Shown here in pieces: positions 32,791 to 43,104 of a stretch of DNA of 64,000 nucleotides. How positions within the stretch are numbered: the stretch's first letter is position 1; each line of letters opens with the position of its first letter. This stretch comes from Dioscorea cayenensis subsp. rotundata (taxonomy: Eukaryota; Streptophyta; Magnoliopsida; Dioscoreales; Dioscoreaceae). Under the pieces are notes generated by a model. It was not told the origin of the DNA. It saw nothing but the letters and a program-made list of their open reading frames with translations, and made no database searches. The stretch covers positions 21,510,285-21,574,284 of the forward strand of contig NC_052475.1 of assembly GCF_009730915.1 (NCBI RefSeq), given 5' to 3'. A program made the translations under genes and the position numbers.

Positions 32791-33151
32791 TTAAATTTCA
32801 ACTCCCTAATTTGATTCAATTATATTATTAATTATATCTAATAATTATTCATTTAATTAGAACTCACGGTCTGAACTCTTAAATAAGAGTAATTTTTTCA
32901 TGAAATTTATGAAGTGCTATCAATGTTTAAACTTATCCTAAACTCCAATAAGTTATGAGAAAATATTTAGTTATGAAATATTACTCAGTGGCATAATAAC
33001 TTAGTTCAATTTCGTTGTACCATTTTTTTAATTTGGTTTATATTTTTTTTATGATTTATGTAATATTAATTACCATTATAACACATTTGGATGAGTATAA
33101 CTCATGGAATGGTAAATTTAAAAAAAATAATACAAACTGTGTTAATTTTAA
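32791..33151. other. AT-rich intergenic DNA
   Basis: Lies between the inverted repeat array and the SINE insertion. No ORF or repeat boundary was recognised. Confidence 0.4.
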
Positions 33152-33162
33152 GGTTCCTTTTT

Positions 33163-33338
33163 GAGAGAAAGGCGATAGTGCAGGAACCCGGGGACGAACA
33201 CGTGGGGAGCAACGCTCACCAGCGAACCGCGCCTCACCTCGAGCGAGATGGGGATCGAACTCGGGGAGCCACGCTCGACACTCGAGGCGAACACCTTACG
33301 CAAGGGACCCAATGCCAATAAACCAAATGGTCGTTGGC
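33163..33338 (-). mobile_element. tRNA-derived SINE (family A, copy 1)
   Basis: GC-rich island of 176 bp in AT-rich DNA, flanked by an 11-bp direct repeat GGTTCCTTTTT at 33152-33162 and 33339-33349. On the minus strand it begins GCCAACGACCATTTGG and has a degenerate pol III box A. Box B-like GAGTTCGATCCCC follows some 70 bases in, giving a tRNA-like head. It is clearly homologous, body to body, with the copy at 42507-42703. The 3' end is CTCTC followed by a short A run. The apparent 76-aa ORF across it is not a gene. Confidence 0.88.
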
Positions 33339-33349
33339 GGTTCCTTTTT

Positions 33350-33872
33350 CTTCTATTAAGCTAATATTCATTTTAAATGTTAAATATTAAAATATAATCT
33401 AAATATTTAACAAAGAACATTTTCTTACACAAATAAAAAAAAATAATTAAAACTCAAATATATATATATATATATATTCGGATATTCCTTTCATCCTTCA
33501 TCTTTAATAAAAGTTGATGGGCCATCAAGATAGGCATGAAGTCAGCCCACTATTGACCCAATAAAACCACGCCACGTGGAGATCCCACCGCCATGCTGGG
33601 TCGGCAAGCAAGCATGATCCAGTCACGTGGAAACCTCTCTGACATCACGTGATGCGTTAAACCACCTACCGTTATTTGCTGGAAGGTTATCCTAGTTGAC
33701 AAATGACAACCAAACCCATCCCAATAACAAACAAATAAACAAATAAATAAAATAATTAATTAAGCACTGTTTAAATGCATGACGCCCTTATTCATTTTGA
33801 TCATATATTTTTTAATTATTTGAGAATTATTATTTATTATTATCCGCCAAACATTCTCAAAAGTTTTAAAAT
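33350..33872. other. Intergenic DNA with AT microsatellite
   Basis: An AT run lies at about 33460-33477. The stretch 33510-33720 is less AT-rich, with CACGTGG-type (G-box-like) sites near 33573 and 33624, but no coding sequence was recognised. Confidence 0.4.
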
Positions 33873-34284
33873 GGGGCTTTTGCAGGTGTACCCTAAAAAA
33901 TTTTAAAATTGCATATTTGCCCCTGAATAAAAGTTAATTGCATACATACCCTTGAATAATATACATAATTGCGTATATACCCTTGAGATTCAAATTAGTT
34001 GAAAACCCATCTATTAACAAACAACAAATATATAACATTACCATTATACCATTGCATATATACTCTTGAAAAGTTTTTTTTAAGTTATATAAGGGTTATT
34101 TTAGACATTTTGTATATCTTAATCTAAGTTATAACCATAGTTAATCAAGTTTGATTACCGGAATCTAACAATAAGGGCATACCTATAATTACCTATATTT
34201 TTCAGGGTATGTATATAATTATATTTTTTCAGAAAGTAAATATGCAATTATAGAATTTTTGAGGGGTTTATAACCAATTCTCCT
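33873..34284. mobile_element. MITE with 9-bp target duplication (MULE type)
   Basis: An element of 412 bp flanked by TTTTAAAAT at 33864-33872 and 34285-34293. The terminal parts are imperfect inverted repeats: the left end (GGGG...TAAAAAATTTTAAAATTGCATATTTGCCC) pairs with the right end over roughly 60 bases, sharing AATTGCATATTT near each end. The interior repeats CATACCCTTGA-like blocks. There is no ORF. A 9-bp duplication and long imperfect TIRs indicate Mutator-type mobilisation. Confidence 0.72.
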
Positions 34285-34447
34285 TTTTAAAATTGTATTT
34301 CATACATGAGTAACGCATTAACTGTCATTTATTACTTATTTATTTATTTTTCAAGTTAAATATATAATTATTCTTTTAACAACAGCTTAAAACATAATAC
34401 GTGCCCCTTGATATATTATTAAATGCAACATTATCCATCACAATTCC

Positions 34448-34450
34448 CAG

Positions 34451-34490
<40 letters not shown>
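34448..34490. repeat. (AC)n(AT)n compound microsatellite
   Basis: An AC run passes directly into a long AT run within 43 bases. It is noncoding and intergenic. Confidence 0.9.
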
Positions 34491-34492
<2 letters not shown>

Positions 34493-34652
34493 GATTTAAC
34501 AATAAATAATTTTATTTTTACAGATATTAAAAGTACACTTTTTAAAAAAACAACATAAGATTCCTAATTCTTCCTATTCATCTCTAAAACAAAATTTTAA
34601 TTATTTTATTTTTAAATTTATATAAAATTATAAAATTGCTTATGCCTTTGTT

Positions 34653-34880
34653 TTTTTTTAATAATAGACGACAAACACCCTTTTTATATGAATATAAACA
34701 TTACTGAACAATAATGGAATCCGGATGTATGTGTATATACAGTATGATAATAGTATAAGAATCCCGGGTGAATAGTGTATGAATAATATGGTAAATAGTA
34801 CTGTCGGTGGAGGAATTTGAACCCATGACCTCATCTTTATATTTTAGTGTCATATCATTGGGCTATCTAATCGTTGACTT
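34653..34880 (-). mobile_element. tRNA-derived SINE (family B)
   Basis: Read on the minus strand, it starts AAGTCAACGATTAGATAGCC (box A-like GATAGCCCAATGATATGAC) and has a strong box B, ATGGGTTCAAATTCC, about 60 bases in. It ends in an A-rich tail at 34653-34661. It is flanked by a 13-bp direct repeat with one mismatch: TTATGCCTTTGTT (34640-34652) and TTATGTCTTTGTT (34881-34893). The body is unrelated to the other two SINEs in the window. Confidence 0.82.
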
Positions 34881-34893
34881 TTATGTCTTTGTT

Positions 34894-35630
34894 CGCCCTC
34901 ATTAACAAACTAATAAAAAAGACTAGATGGGTCTATGCTAAAGCATGCACTCTAGATGGGGAGAGTGAATTCTATTACTAGTAAGATTAGATTATTTTTA
35001 AAATTATAATAAATTATTAAAATGATAAAAATTAAAAAAATAAAATAAAATGACAGACTAAAACAATTATGAAAAATCAAAATACTGATTGAGAAAATTG
35101 CAAAAATTCCAAAACTGACAGGTAATTTGCTATGAAAAAATTAAGATCAAGGTTGACCATGAATAATTAAAAATAATAATTGAATATTTATGTTGATAAT
35201 ATAAACCCTAGTCCAGTTGTGGACAGTGAAGAACAAGAGGCAAGCATGGGACCCAAACCTTCACCGTTCAATGGTGTGGTTGGCTTTGTCAATTGCCATC
35301 ACAAGCTTTCTTGTTTCTTTCTCCCACACTCTCGCTGGATTAATATCTTCAATTCACCGCACATGTTTTTTTTAATTTGTATAACAGTGTCAACTTTTGC
35401 AGTTAAAACCCTTTATTATTTGGAATTATTTTATGCACCATAAAACTTTTGCTCAATAATTTTTTTTTGTTTATGTATTTTTAAATTAGTCATGATGCTG
35501 CTGCATGTATTTTTTTTTTTGTTTATTTCAATATTTATACTTTCAAAATATGTAGCTTAAAAAGCATGATTATTTTTATTTTTTTTAATGTTTAATAAGT
35601 TTTTTAATTTTTTAAATTTTTAAAATTTTT
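34894..35630. other. Intergenic DNA without recognised features
   Basis: AT-rich. The 87-aa frame at 35180-35443 shows no homology that I recognise and is not supported by composition. No transposon ends were seen. Confidence 0.4.
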
Positions 35631-35635
35631 AAAAG

Positions 35636-36065
35636 AGCAATGTTATATTTAGATACTATATTTACTGTATAGGTTTTTTTTTTTAAATAATATGAATGCC
35701 AACTTGATATCCACGTCATCATTCATGTCATTCTTTCTCTTCCTTCTTTTTTAAAAATAAAAATATTTTTTTTTTATCATCTAAATCTTAAATCTTAGGA
35801 TTTAGGGTTTAGGATTTTAGGATTTATTAGTGTTTAATATTTAGGGTTTAAGTTTTTAGAATTTTGGGTATATAATTCTATAGTATTTTGGTTTAAAATT
35901 TTAGGATTTTAGATATAGTTTTATAATTTTTTATAATTTTAAAAATGTAGGAATATTTAAAGTTTGAATTTAAAGCTTTTGTAAAAAAAAAATGATGCCA
36001 AGTTAGTATCACGTCATTCTGAAACTATACAGTAAATCTAGTTCTTTAATATATATAGCATTGCT
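35636..36065. mobile_element. MITE with TTTAGGG-like interior (copy 1)
   Basis: Begins AGCAATGTTATAT and ends with its inverted counterpart ATATAGCATTGCT. The inner parts of the arms also pair: TTTACTGTATAG near 35663 with its complement near 36028, and AACTTGATATCCACGTCAT with its diverged complement near 36000. TTTTAAAAG occurs on both flanks, consistent with a 9-bp target duplication blurred by the T run. The interior is built from degenerate TTTAGGG-type repeats. No ORF. Confidence 0.7.
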
Positions 36066-36075
36066 TTTTTTAAAA

Positions 36076-36545
36076 GAGAGTAATGCTATTTAGAATTGAT
36101 AATATGAAATTACTAATGACGTGAATGCCAAGTTGGGTACCATGTCAGCATACATGCTATTCTATATCTCTCTCTTTTTTTAAAAAAATATTTAATTTGT
36201 TTTTATAATTTAAACCCTTAATGTTTTATAATTTTTAAAGTTTAGAGATTTATATAAAACTCTAAACCCAAATATTATAAAATCTTTTACCAAAAATTCA
36301 AAAATCCTAAACTTTAAATCTTAAATCGTAAACCTTAAATTTAAACAGTAACCGCAAACCCAGTTTAAGATTTAGGGAGAGTTTTTCAGTTTACAATTTA
36401 CACTAGAGTTTAATGATAAAAAAAAATAAGTTTTCTTTATAAGAAAATAAATAGAAAGAAAGAATGACGTATATATTAACATGAATGCTAACTTGACATC
36501 TACATCTCTGATTACCAATTCGGCATATGTATTCAGCCTAAATAT
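36076..36545. mobile_element. Second, related MITE next to copy 1
   Basis: The left end AGAGTAATGCTATTTAGAATTG resembles the left end of the neighbouring element. The right end (about 36460-36545) pairs imperfectly with it, and both arms contain the GCCAAGTTGG / CTAACTTGACATC pair. The interior again has telomere-like AAACCCTAAA-type repeats, here mainly in the opposite orientation. Exact ends and target duplication were not determined. Confidence 0.55.
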
Positions 36546-36549
36546 CTAT

Positions 36550-37400
36550 ATTGTTAGTTATTTCTGTATTTTTATGTTTGTGATTCTCATAAAAAAAATA
36601 TAATATTAAAATTACAGTAATTTATTTGACAAGCTTTGTCTCAGCAATACAATTTTGAAGCTCAACAAGTTCATTTGTTAAATAAATAAATCAAAAGAAA
36701 TAGCTTGGTTTACTCATTAACATATGCAAATAATTTCATAATTGTATAAAAGACAAACCTAGAAAACAATACTTTATTTTTCATTCAATTCACCATACAC
36801 ATATTTTTTTTCCTAATTATATTTTTACATAGCAAATAATATTTTCACCCAATAATTTCTAAAATATCCTGCTATCTAATACGACAAAAATTTATTCAAA
36901 AAAAAAAAAAATCTAATACGACTAAGAAAAGTTAAAGCACATGAAATTTAGATATGCATGGGCATTTTGTGTCAAGAATTAAAAGTATAAATCTAACAAA
37001 TACTTGGGGTTTTTAAGCAAAACCAAATCTAAACATCCGAGGACCACCATGACTTTTTAATCAACACGAGGAAAATGAGGCTGGGTTTAAGCCATCAGTT
37101 AACACACTTCATCCATTTTTGGTGACATTACTCATAAATATCACATAATAAATTTATTTTATTTTATTTATTTATTCATCTATAAACTTATTCCACGCAT
37201 ATTCCTGCAATTTATTTTCATGAAACATCTCCATTTTATTTTAAACCACACAATTTAGTTTTAAAAAGTTAAAACAAAACATAATTTCAAAATTTACAAG
37301 GGTGTGCATGAAAAAAAATTCAGACAATTTTTTTTGCATAATGAACCTTGATAAAAAATAAAGAAAATATCAGGGCGACAAATGTAAAAATCTCTTAGAT
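36550..37400. other. AT-rich intergenic DNA upstream of CIPK
   Basis: The stretch 36550-36605 is a short remnant of the 31-32.8 kb repeat family (GTTAGTTATTTCTGTATTTT and onward). The remainder to 37.4 kb is AT-rich promoter-distal DNA with no recognised gene. Confidence 0.5.
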
Positions 37401-37408
37401 GGAAAAAA

Positions 37409-37425
37409 GTCAAAGTCAAAGTCAA
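37409..37425 (-). promoter_or_regulatory. Three tandem W-boxes (TTGACT) upstream of CIPK
   Basis: On the minus strand the sequence reads TTGACTTTGACTTTGACT: three WRKY-binding TTGAC cores spaced 6 bp apart, about 260 bases before the CIPK start codon. Clustered W-boxes are typical of stress- or pathogen-responsive promoters. WRKY control is inferred. Confidence 0.5.
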
Positions 37426-37511
37426 GCACGGGCGAGAGAAGCGCGTTTCTCCGAGCTTTCTTAATAGAACACTCTCGTGACACAACAAGGCTGCCGTCAA
37501 ACGTTTAACGC

Positions 37512-37519
37512 GACGTCAC
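37512..37519. promoter_or_regulatory. GACGTCAC bZIP-type C-box in the CIPK promoter
   Basis: A GACGTCAC motif (ACGT core of the bZIP/TGA class) lies about 170 bases before the start codon. A triplicated TTCCGTCATCT-like motif is found at about 37558-37583. Confidence 0.45.
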
Positions 37520-37630
37520 CGTCCCTTTGCGCTTATCTGGCTAACGGAACCGTCACTCTTCCGTCATCTTTCCGTCATCTTTCCCATTTTCCAACCTCTT
37601 TCTCTCTCTTTCTCTCTCTCTCTATATCTG

Positions 37631-37640
37631 TGTATATATA
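37631..37640 (+). promoter_or_regulatory. TATA box of CIPK
   Basis: TGTATATATA lies about 45 bases before the start codon, after a CT-rich stretch (37600-37625). An AAACCCTA telo-box-like motif (37674-37681) sits directly before the ATG, so the leader is very short. Confidence 0.6.
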
Positions 37641-37684
37641 GCCTTGCACGGAGCTCCACACTGGCCATCAAGCAAACCCTAGCC

Positions 37685-39091
37685 ATGGCCGAAACCACCA
37701 CCGTGCCTCCGCCGCAGCGCCAGTCCGAGGATCGGAAGGCTCTGCTGCTCGGCCGCTACGATGTCGGCAGGCTTCTTGGGCATGGCACCTTCGCCAAGGT
37801 CTACCTTGCCCGCAACGCCCGCACCGGCGAGAGCGTCGCCATTAAGGTTCTCGATAAGGAGAAGATTCTAAAGAGTGGTCTCATGGCTCACATCAAGCGT
37901 GAGATCGCCATCCTCCGTCGCGTTCGGCACCCTAACATCGTCCAGCTCCATGAGGTCATGGCCACCAAGGCTAAGATCTACTTTGTCATGGAGTTCGTCC
38001 GCGGCGGCGAGCTCTTTGCGCATGTAGCCAAGGGTCGGCTTCGTGAGGACGTGGCGAGGAAGTATTTCCAGCAATTGATCTCCGCTGTAGGCTTTTGCCA
38101 TGCCCGCGGTGTCTTCCATCGGGATCTCAAACCGGAGAATCTGTTGCTCGATGAGGATGGTAATCTCAAGGTCTCGGACTTCGGACTCTCTGCCGTCTCC
38201 GACCAAATCCGGCAGGACGGGCTCTTCCACACGTTTTGCGGAACTCCGGCCTATGTCGCGCCGGAGGTGCTCGCGCGTCGTGGGTATGACGCTGCGAAGG
38301 CCGACATCTGGTCCTGTGGCGTCGTTCTCTTCGTGCTTATGGCCGGATACCTTCCGTTCCACGACCATAATCTCATGGCTATGTACAGGAAAATCTATAA
38401 AGGTGAGTTCCGGTGTCCACGTTGGTTCTCACCAGAGCTCTCTCGCTTTCTTTCCCGGCTCCTTGATACGAATCCACAGACGAGAATCACCATCCCGGAG
38501 ATCATGGAGAACCGCTGGTTCAAGAAGGGATTCCGGCACGTCCGTTACTACATCGAGAATGACCGGTTCTACAGCTTCGATGACATTGATACCCCACTGC
38601 CGCCAGATGAGAAATCAGAATCTGAGTCTGAATCAGAGGCAGATACATCTTCATCGTCGACCTCCCAGAAGCGTGGATTGGGTCTACCGAGACCTGCGAG
38701 TTTGAATGCTTTCGATATTATATCCTTCTCTCCTGGATTCGATCTTTCCGGTTTGTTTGAGGAGAGAGGAGAAGAGACAAGGTTTCTCTCCGGCGAACCA
38801 GTTTCAAAGATCATATCAAAATTGGAGGACATTGCAAAAGTTGTGAGTTTTACAGTGAGGAAGAAGGATTGCAGTGTGAGTCTGGAAGGGACCAGGGAGG
38901 GAGAGAAGGGCCCATTGTCCATTGCAGCAGAGATATTTGAGATAACTCCAGAGCTTGTCATGGTAGAGGTGAAGAAGAAGGGTGGGGATAAAAGCGAGTA
39001 TGATGAGTTCTGCAAGCGGGAGCTGAAGCCTGGGTTGCAGAACCTCACTTACACGCCACGGCATGCAATTGTTGAATCTGACACTGAGTAG
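37685..39091 (+). CDS. CBL-interacting protein kinase (CIPK/SnRK3), CIPK12/18/19-like
   Basis: Ser/Thr kinase activated by calcium-bound CBL sensors, phosphorylating ion transporters and channels at the plasma or vacuolar membrane. It is one uninterrupted exon of 468 aa, placing it in the intron-poor CIPK clade. The kinase domain spans about 25-279: glycine loop GHGTFA 32-37, Lys54 (VAIK), HRD 145-147, DFG 165-167, activation loop to APE 192-194. An acidic Ser/Glu linker (310-327) precedes the NAF/FISL motif at 341-343 ([19 protein letters not shown]), the CBL-binding autoinhibitory site. A PP2C-interacting region follows at about 370-430. The motif wording ([19 protein letters not shown]) resembles CIPK12/18/19; exact orthology needs a tree. 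GC content is high at the 5' end and falls towards the 3' end. Long antisense frames are shadows. Confidence 0.96.
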   Translation: MAETTTVPPPQRQSEDRKALLLGRYDVGRLLGHGTFAKVYLARNARTGESVAIKVLDKEKILKSGLMAHIKREIAILRRVRHPNIVQLHEVMATKAKIYFVMEFVRGGELFAHVAKGRLREDVARKYFQQLISAVGFCHARGVFHRDLKPENLLLDEDGNLKVSDFGLSAVSDQIRQDGLFHTFCGTPAYVAPEVLARRGYDAAKADIWSCGVVLFVLMAGYLPFHDHNLMAMYRKIYKGEFRCPRWFSPELSRFLSRLLDTNPQTRITIPEIMENRWFKKGFRHVRYYIENDRFYSFDDIDTPLPPDEKSESESESEADTSSSSTSQKRGLGLPRPASLNAFDIISFSPGFDLSGLFEERGEETRFLSGEPVSKIISKLEDIAKVVSFTVRKKDCSVSLEGTREGEKGPLSIAAEIFEITPELVMVEVKKKGGDKSEYDEFCKRELKPGLQNLTYTPRHAIVESDTE

Positions 39092-41754
39092 GAAGAAGGG
39101 GGTAATTCTCTTCCTCTTTTTCTTATACTTGTCTTTTGAACACACATGATTTCCTTTTTCCACTGTTTATAACCAATATATGTTTTTTGTTGTTGTAAGA
39201 ATGCTTGTACATGAATTTCCAGACAATATAATTTTGAATAAATTTCAGAATTAAACTGCCCAAGCCCCTTAATGGTTTGGAAGGTAGTTCTTTTTATGTT
39301 TAGGCCTGAAGTTCATCTTGGCATTCATCCGGCTGTGAATCTGTGGCATCTTTCCTTATGAAATACTTCATCCATTTCTTCACAACTACTGGCTATATCT
39401 TTACTCTTGGATTTTCTTTACATATATATATATATATATATATATATCTGAAAACCTTAAATATTAGTAACCTCTCAGTGATAGGATTTCTATGTGCTTT
39501 TTTATCTGCCTGACAACAGTTGTGATATCCAATCTGAACTCTGAAGGTATCAAGAGTCTCTGATTGCATTTGGATATTGTTGGTGGAATTTATCTGGTAT
39601 CTCTATATGTCTTCATCTCCTTTTAGGAGACCTTGATTATTGTCATTTGTTTAATCTTGAAATTAACTTTTAAGGAATTTTGAGAAAGCAAGTTCTGCTT
39701 CATGTATTTGTTAAAAGATGCTTATAGATAATGCTTGCCTCTCATAGTTGTGTATGCAATGTTTGTGGAAAAGATATTATGCAGGATGATCCTGTTGTTC
39801 ATGTAGAATGTCTGTGTTCATTATGTGTTGCTCTCATCATGTCATTGGAGTATTTTATTAACTTATGCTTTGCACTACCCTGTTTATAAATGCAGTGTGT
39901 AGGATGTAGGCTGATATTTAAGCCTTGTTCTGCACATCTGCAAGCTGTATGTGAGAATTTACTTATTATTATTATTATTATTATTATTTTGGGGCCTATG
40001 ACACAAGTAAGAAAAGTTTGGTTCACTTAGGAACGAAGGATGTGCATTTGGAAACCTTAATTCTTGAAATCATGCCTCTTATATTGTCCTGATTAAGACA
40101 TAATTGTAAGTTTGTATGGTCCAGAACCTCAAAGTTTCCTTGGTCTTATTCCAATGTCTTTGATCGGTGGCATGTGAACGTGGCTGCTGTTAATCTGCAG
40201 TATATGTAAAGTTATAATGCCCTAATTTTTAGCTTGCATGATAAATAATTTTTTTTGTAGTTAACATGATTGAGGTGCAGGAGATCAAAAGATCATGCCT
40301 TATCTTGCAATATAAATGCCAAGTCCATGCAAGTTTCTTCCACATTCTTGATCATTTTTTGTTTAAATAAAAAACCATGGTAAAAAAACTGTCAATAAAT
40401 CTATACTGAGCTCAAGCTTTGGAACATGTTTAAAAAGTCCTCTCATGTGGAATTGTTTGAAAGTCTCATGCACCCTTCTTGTGTAGAGGAATCCTTTTTC
40501 AATTGCCTCCAATATTCTCTTTTTTTTTTTCCTCCTTTGCATTAATGAATACTGCTATTTACCTGTATCCTCTAAATATCTCATATTTCTTGGAGAATTA
40601 ATTCGATTGATCGATTTTTGTAGGATTCTTATGAGATTGATGGATAGATTCTCATATGCATGCTTGCTTGTATACAAATTTAATCTTCACCTCTTTTTAT
40701 GTTGTTATCAGGGCCTTCTTTTTTGTTGCATAGAACATTACTTATGCTTGAATGGACCCTGGCATCATTTTCCTATTTGCAAATTACACATGGAAAACAA
40801 AGTTATTTTGGATGTGATGGACGTTTAAAAATATTCATGATCTTACTCGAATGAAATCTTCTCTTTTCTGAACAAACGGACGGTTCAAGCTTTTGATTAG
40901 ATGTGTTAAAGTAAGCTACATCTATTGCAGAACAAATTATCACATCATTTGAGTTTGAAGTTCATAATTCATTAGTCTTGTGATATTTGAAATTCAGATT
41001 TGTTTACTTTGTATCATCAAGACATTGGTTGCATTCAAACTTCCTTGCTTGCAGAACATCCTCTCTTCCATTCTAAGGTTAGTTTCCTTCACTGTACACT
41101 GTATTAAATGTACCATTTCTTTGTGAGTTTTAATATAGATGTTTTACTTGTTTAAATACTATATATATTGATTTTTATTAGCTTGCATACTTTCTTTCTC
41201 ATGTATTATTAACTCTGTAGTAAATATCATTTTTTCCATAGCTTGAAGTAACAGAAAACTTTGTATAATTATTATGGATCTGTAAATCATTTTCCATGAT
41301 GGATTGGAGTTGTTTTATGGTGTTTGACAAGTGGAAAGGTTATGTAGCTTTCCTAAATTTTGAGTGGATGATCTTTTTCAAGAGCTTTCAAAATCAAGGA
41401 AAAGGGGTTGGTTGTGGGTGAAGCTTTCTCTTGTGTTTGGATAACAGTTATACTTTTGGGCAAATAGGTAGGACACATAGTTGGTACATTAAGTGCATTT
41501 AATTATTATTTATTTTGGAAAATGATCCCCAATCAGAGAATTTGATGTATAACAACTGGTATAGTGGGAAATCTATTGGACAATTCTTGTTTTGTTCCAA
41601 TAATTTTATTTTAAATTTAAAATTAATAGTTCGGTTTTATTTTATTATTCATTTATTTATTTATTTATTGGTATGAAGTGGGTAGCAAGAATTAACTAAC
41701 GCTTATTTCAAATAATAATAATAATAATAATAATCAACTAACGGATCTATTGTC
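39092..41754. other. CIPK 3' flank and intergenic DNA
   Basis: The CIPK 3'UTR probably ends near 39.25 kb, where AATAAATT-like signals occur. An AT run lies at about 39422-39448 and ATT runs at 39966-39988. The region from 39.3 to 41.5 kb is less AT-extreme than other spacers and has scattered splice-site-like motifs, but no frame longer than about 75 codons and no recognisable product. An unannotated noncoding transcript is possible. Confidence 0.4.
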
Positions 41755-42244
41755 TAGGGCTGTGCACGGTCCAAAACCGGACCGGACCGGTTAAACGGTT
41801 TTTTTATTGTTGGGACGGACCAAATAATAGAGAAACCCGAATCGGTCCAAACTGTTTCGGACCGGTTTGGACCGTTTTGGACCAATTTGGTCCAGTCCGG
41901 TTCGGTCCCGGTTTTTATGAATTAAAATTAAATTAATAGAGTGGCCATCTAATATATAGAGTTAAAAACAAACGATCAGCTTCATTAGCAATAGAAAATT
42001 TACATATATATATATATATATAGAGAGAGAGAGTTTAAGGTAAAAATAACTAAACAGGACAAACCGGTCCGGTCCGGTTTGGACTGCGGTTTCAAAAACT
42101 GGAACCGGACCAGACCGGTCTGGAACCAGTTTCAAAACTGGATCGGACCGGTTAATAATGAAACCGGTTGGAACCGGACCGGCGGTTAAAAAAAAACCGG
42201 TCCGGTCCGGTTTACGGCTTAACCGGTTTTTTTTAACAGCCCTA
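41755..42244. mobile_element. hAT-type MITE with subterminal CCGGTT arrays
   Basis: A 490-bp element bounded by an exact 8-bp target duplication, CTATTGTC, at 41747-41754 and 42245-42252. The TIR is TAGGGCTGT at the left and its complement ACAGCCCTA-like end at the right. Both halves carry many GGACCGG / CCGGTT / GGTCCGG motifs in either orientation, arranged as imperfect inverted repeats around an AT-rich centre with (AT)n(AG)n near 42004-42034. An 8-bp TSD and repeated subterminal motifs are hallmarks of hAT elements, where the transposase binds the subterminal repeats. There is no transposase ORF. Confidence 0.9.
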
Positions 42245-42506
42245 CTATTGTCATAGTCAAGCTTTAAGTTGTGAATTTGGCCGGTTGGTTTTTTATGATT
42301 TAAATTTCAAATGATATCATTGAAATTATTTTCCTTTTTTAGGTTTTTGAAGTTGGTGATACCGAATAGTTGTTACCAAAAACATGGCAGAGATTTTAAG
42401 TTTTTTTAAATGTGGCAAAAACATAAATATTAATGAGCAAAATTAATATAAATTTATATTTTCAACTTTTAAAGAAACATTTAAGCTAAAATTTCATGAT
42501 CTTATG

Positions 42507-42703
42507 CCAAAGACCATTTGGTCTATTAGCATCGGTTTCCTTGTGTAGGGTATTTGTTTCGAGTGTCGAGCGTAGTTCCCCGAGTTCGATCCCCATCTCG
42601 CACAAGGTGAGGGCACGGTTTGGTGATGAGCGCTGCTCTCCCACGTGTTTATCCCTGGGTTCCGGTGCTTGTCGCTTTTTTATATAAAAAAAAACAGAAA
42701 AAA
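42507..42703 (+). mobile_element. tRNA-derived SINE (family A, copy 2)
   Basis: A 197-bp body, flanked by a perfect 19-bp direct repeat at 42488-42506 and 42704-42722 (AAAATTTCATGATCTTATG). It starts CCAAAGACCATTTGG, has box B-like GAGTTCGATCCCC and ends in an A-rich tail. It is homologous to the copy at 33163-33338 on the other strand. The exact, long duplication suggests this insertion is fairly young. Confidence 0.93.
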
Positions 42704-43104
42704 AAAATTTCATGATCTTATGATCTGTGCGCGCGCGTGTGCACATTGTGCATTGGCCAATACAAGAGCCTTTATTTTTGTGGAAATTATATTCTATTGT
42801 TGTGGAAATTATATTCTAGATGAATTAAGAATATAAATATGAAAATAAAGTGTATGAGTATAATTCTAATATAAGAAATCTGGAAAATATGGATTGAGAT
42901 TATTGGAAGATACAAATAACCGCTCACAAATTTAAATTTTTTTTTTATTTAAGTTTTTGGTTGGATGTAGTTGAAAATGTAGTGGATTTATATTTACAAA
43001 TCCTTCTGTTTGAAAATTTAGGAGAGTCAAATTCAATGTTTGGTTGGATATATTTGTAATGTTAAATCACAAAATTTTGTGTTTGGTTGGAGGGATTTGT
43101 ATAT

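Noticed and set aside
33091-33321. 76-aa ORF
   Set aside because: Most of it is translated SINE sequence bounded by a target duplication, not a gene.
37868-39163. Several antisense and alternate-frame ORFs (up to 201 aa) within CIPK
   Set aside because: They are shadows of the 468-codon CIPK frame. None resembles a known family, and GC-rich coding DNA commonly leaves such frames open.
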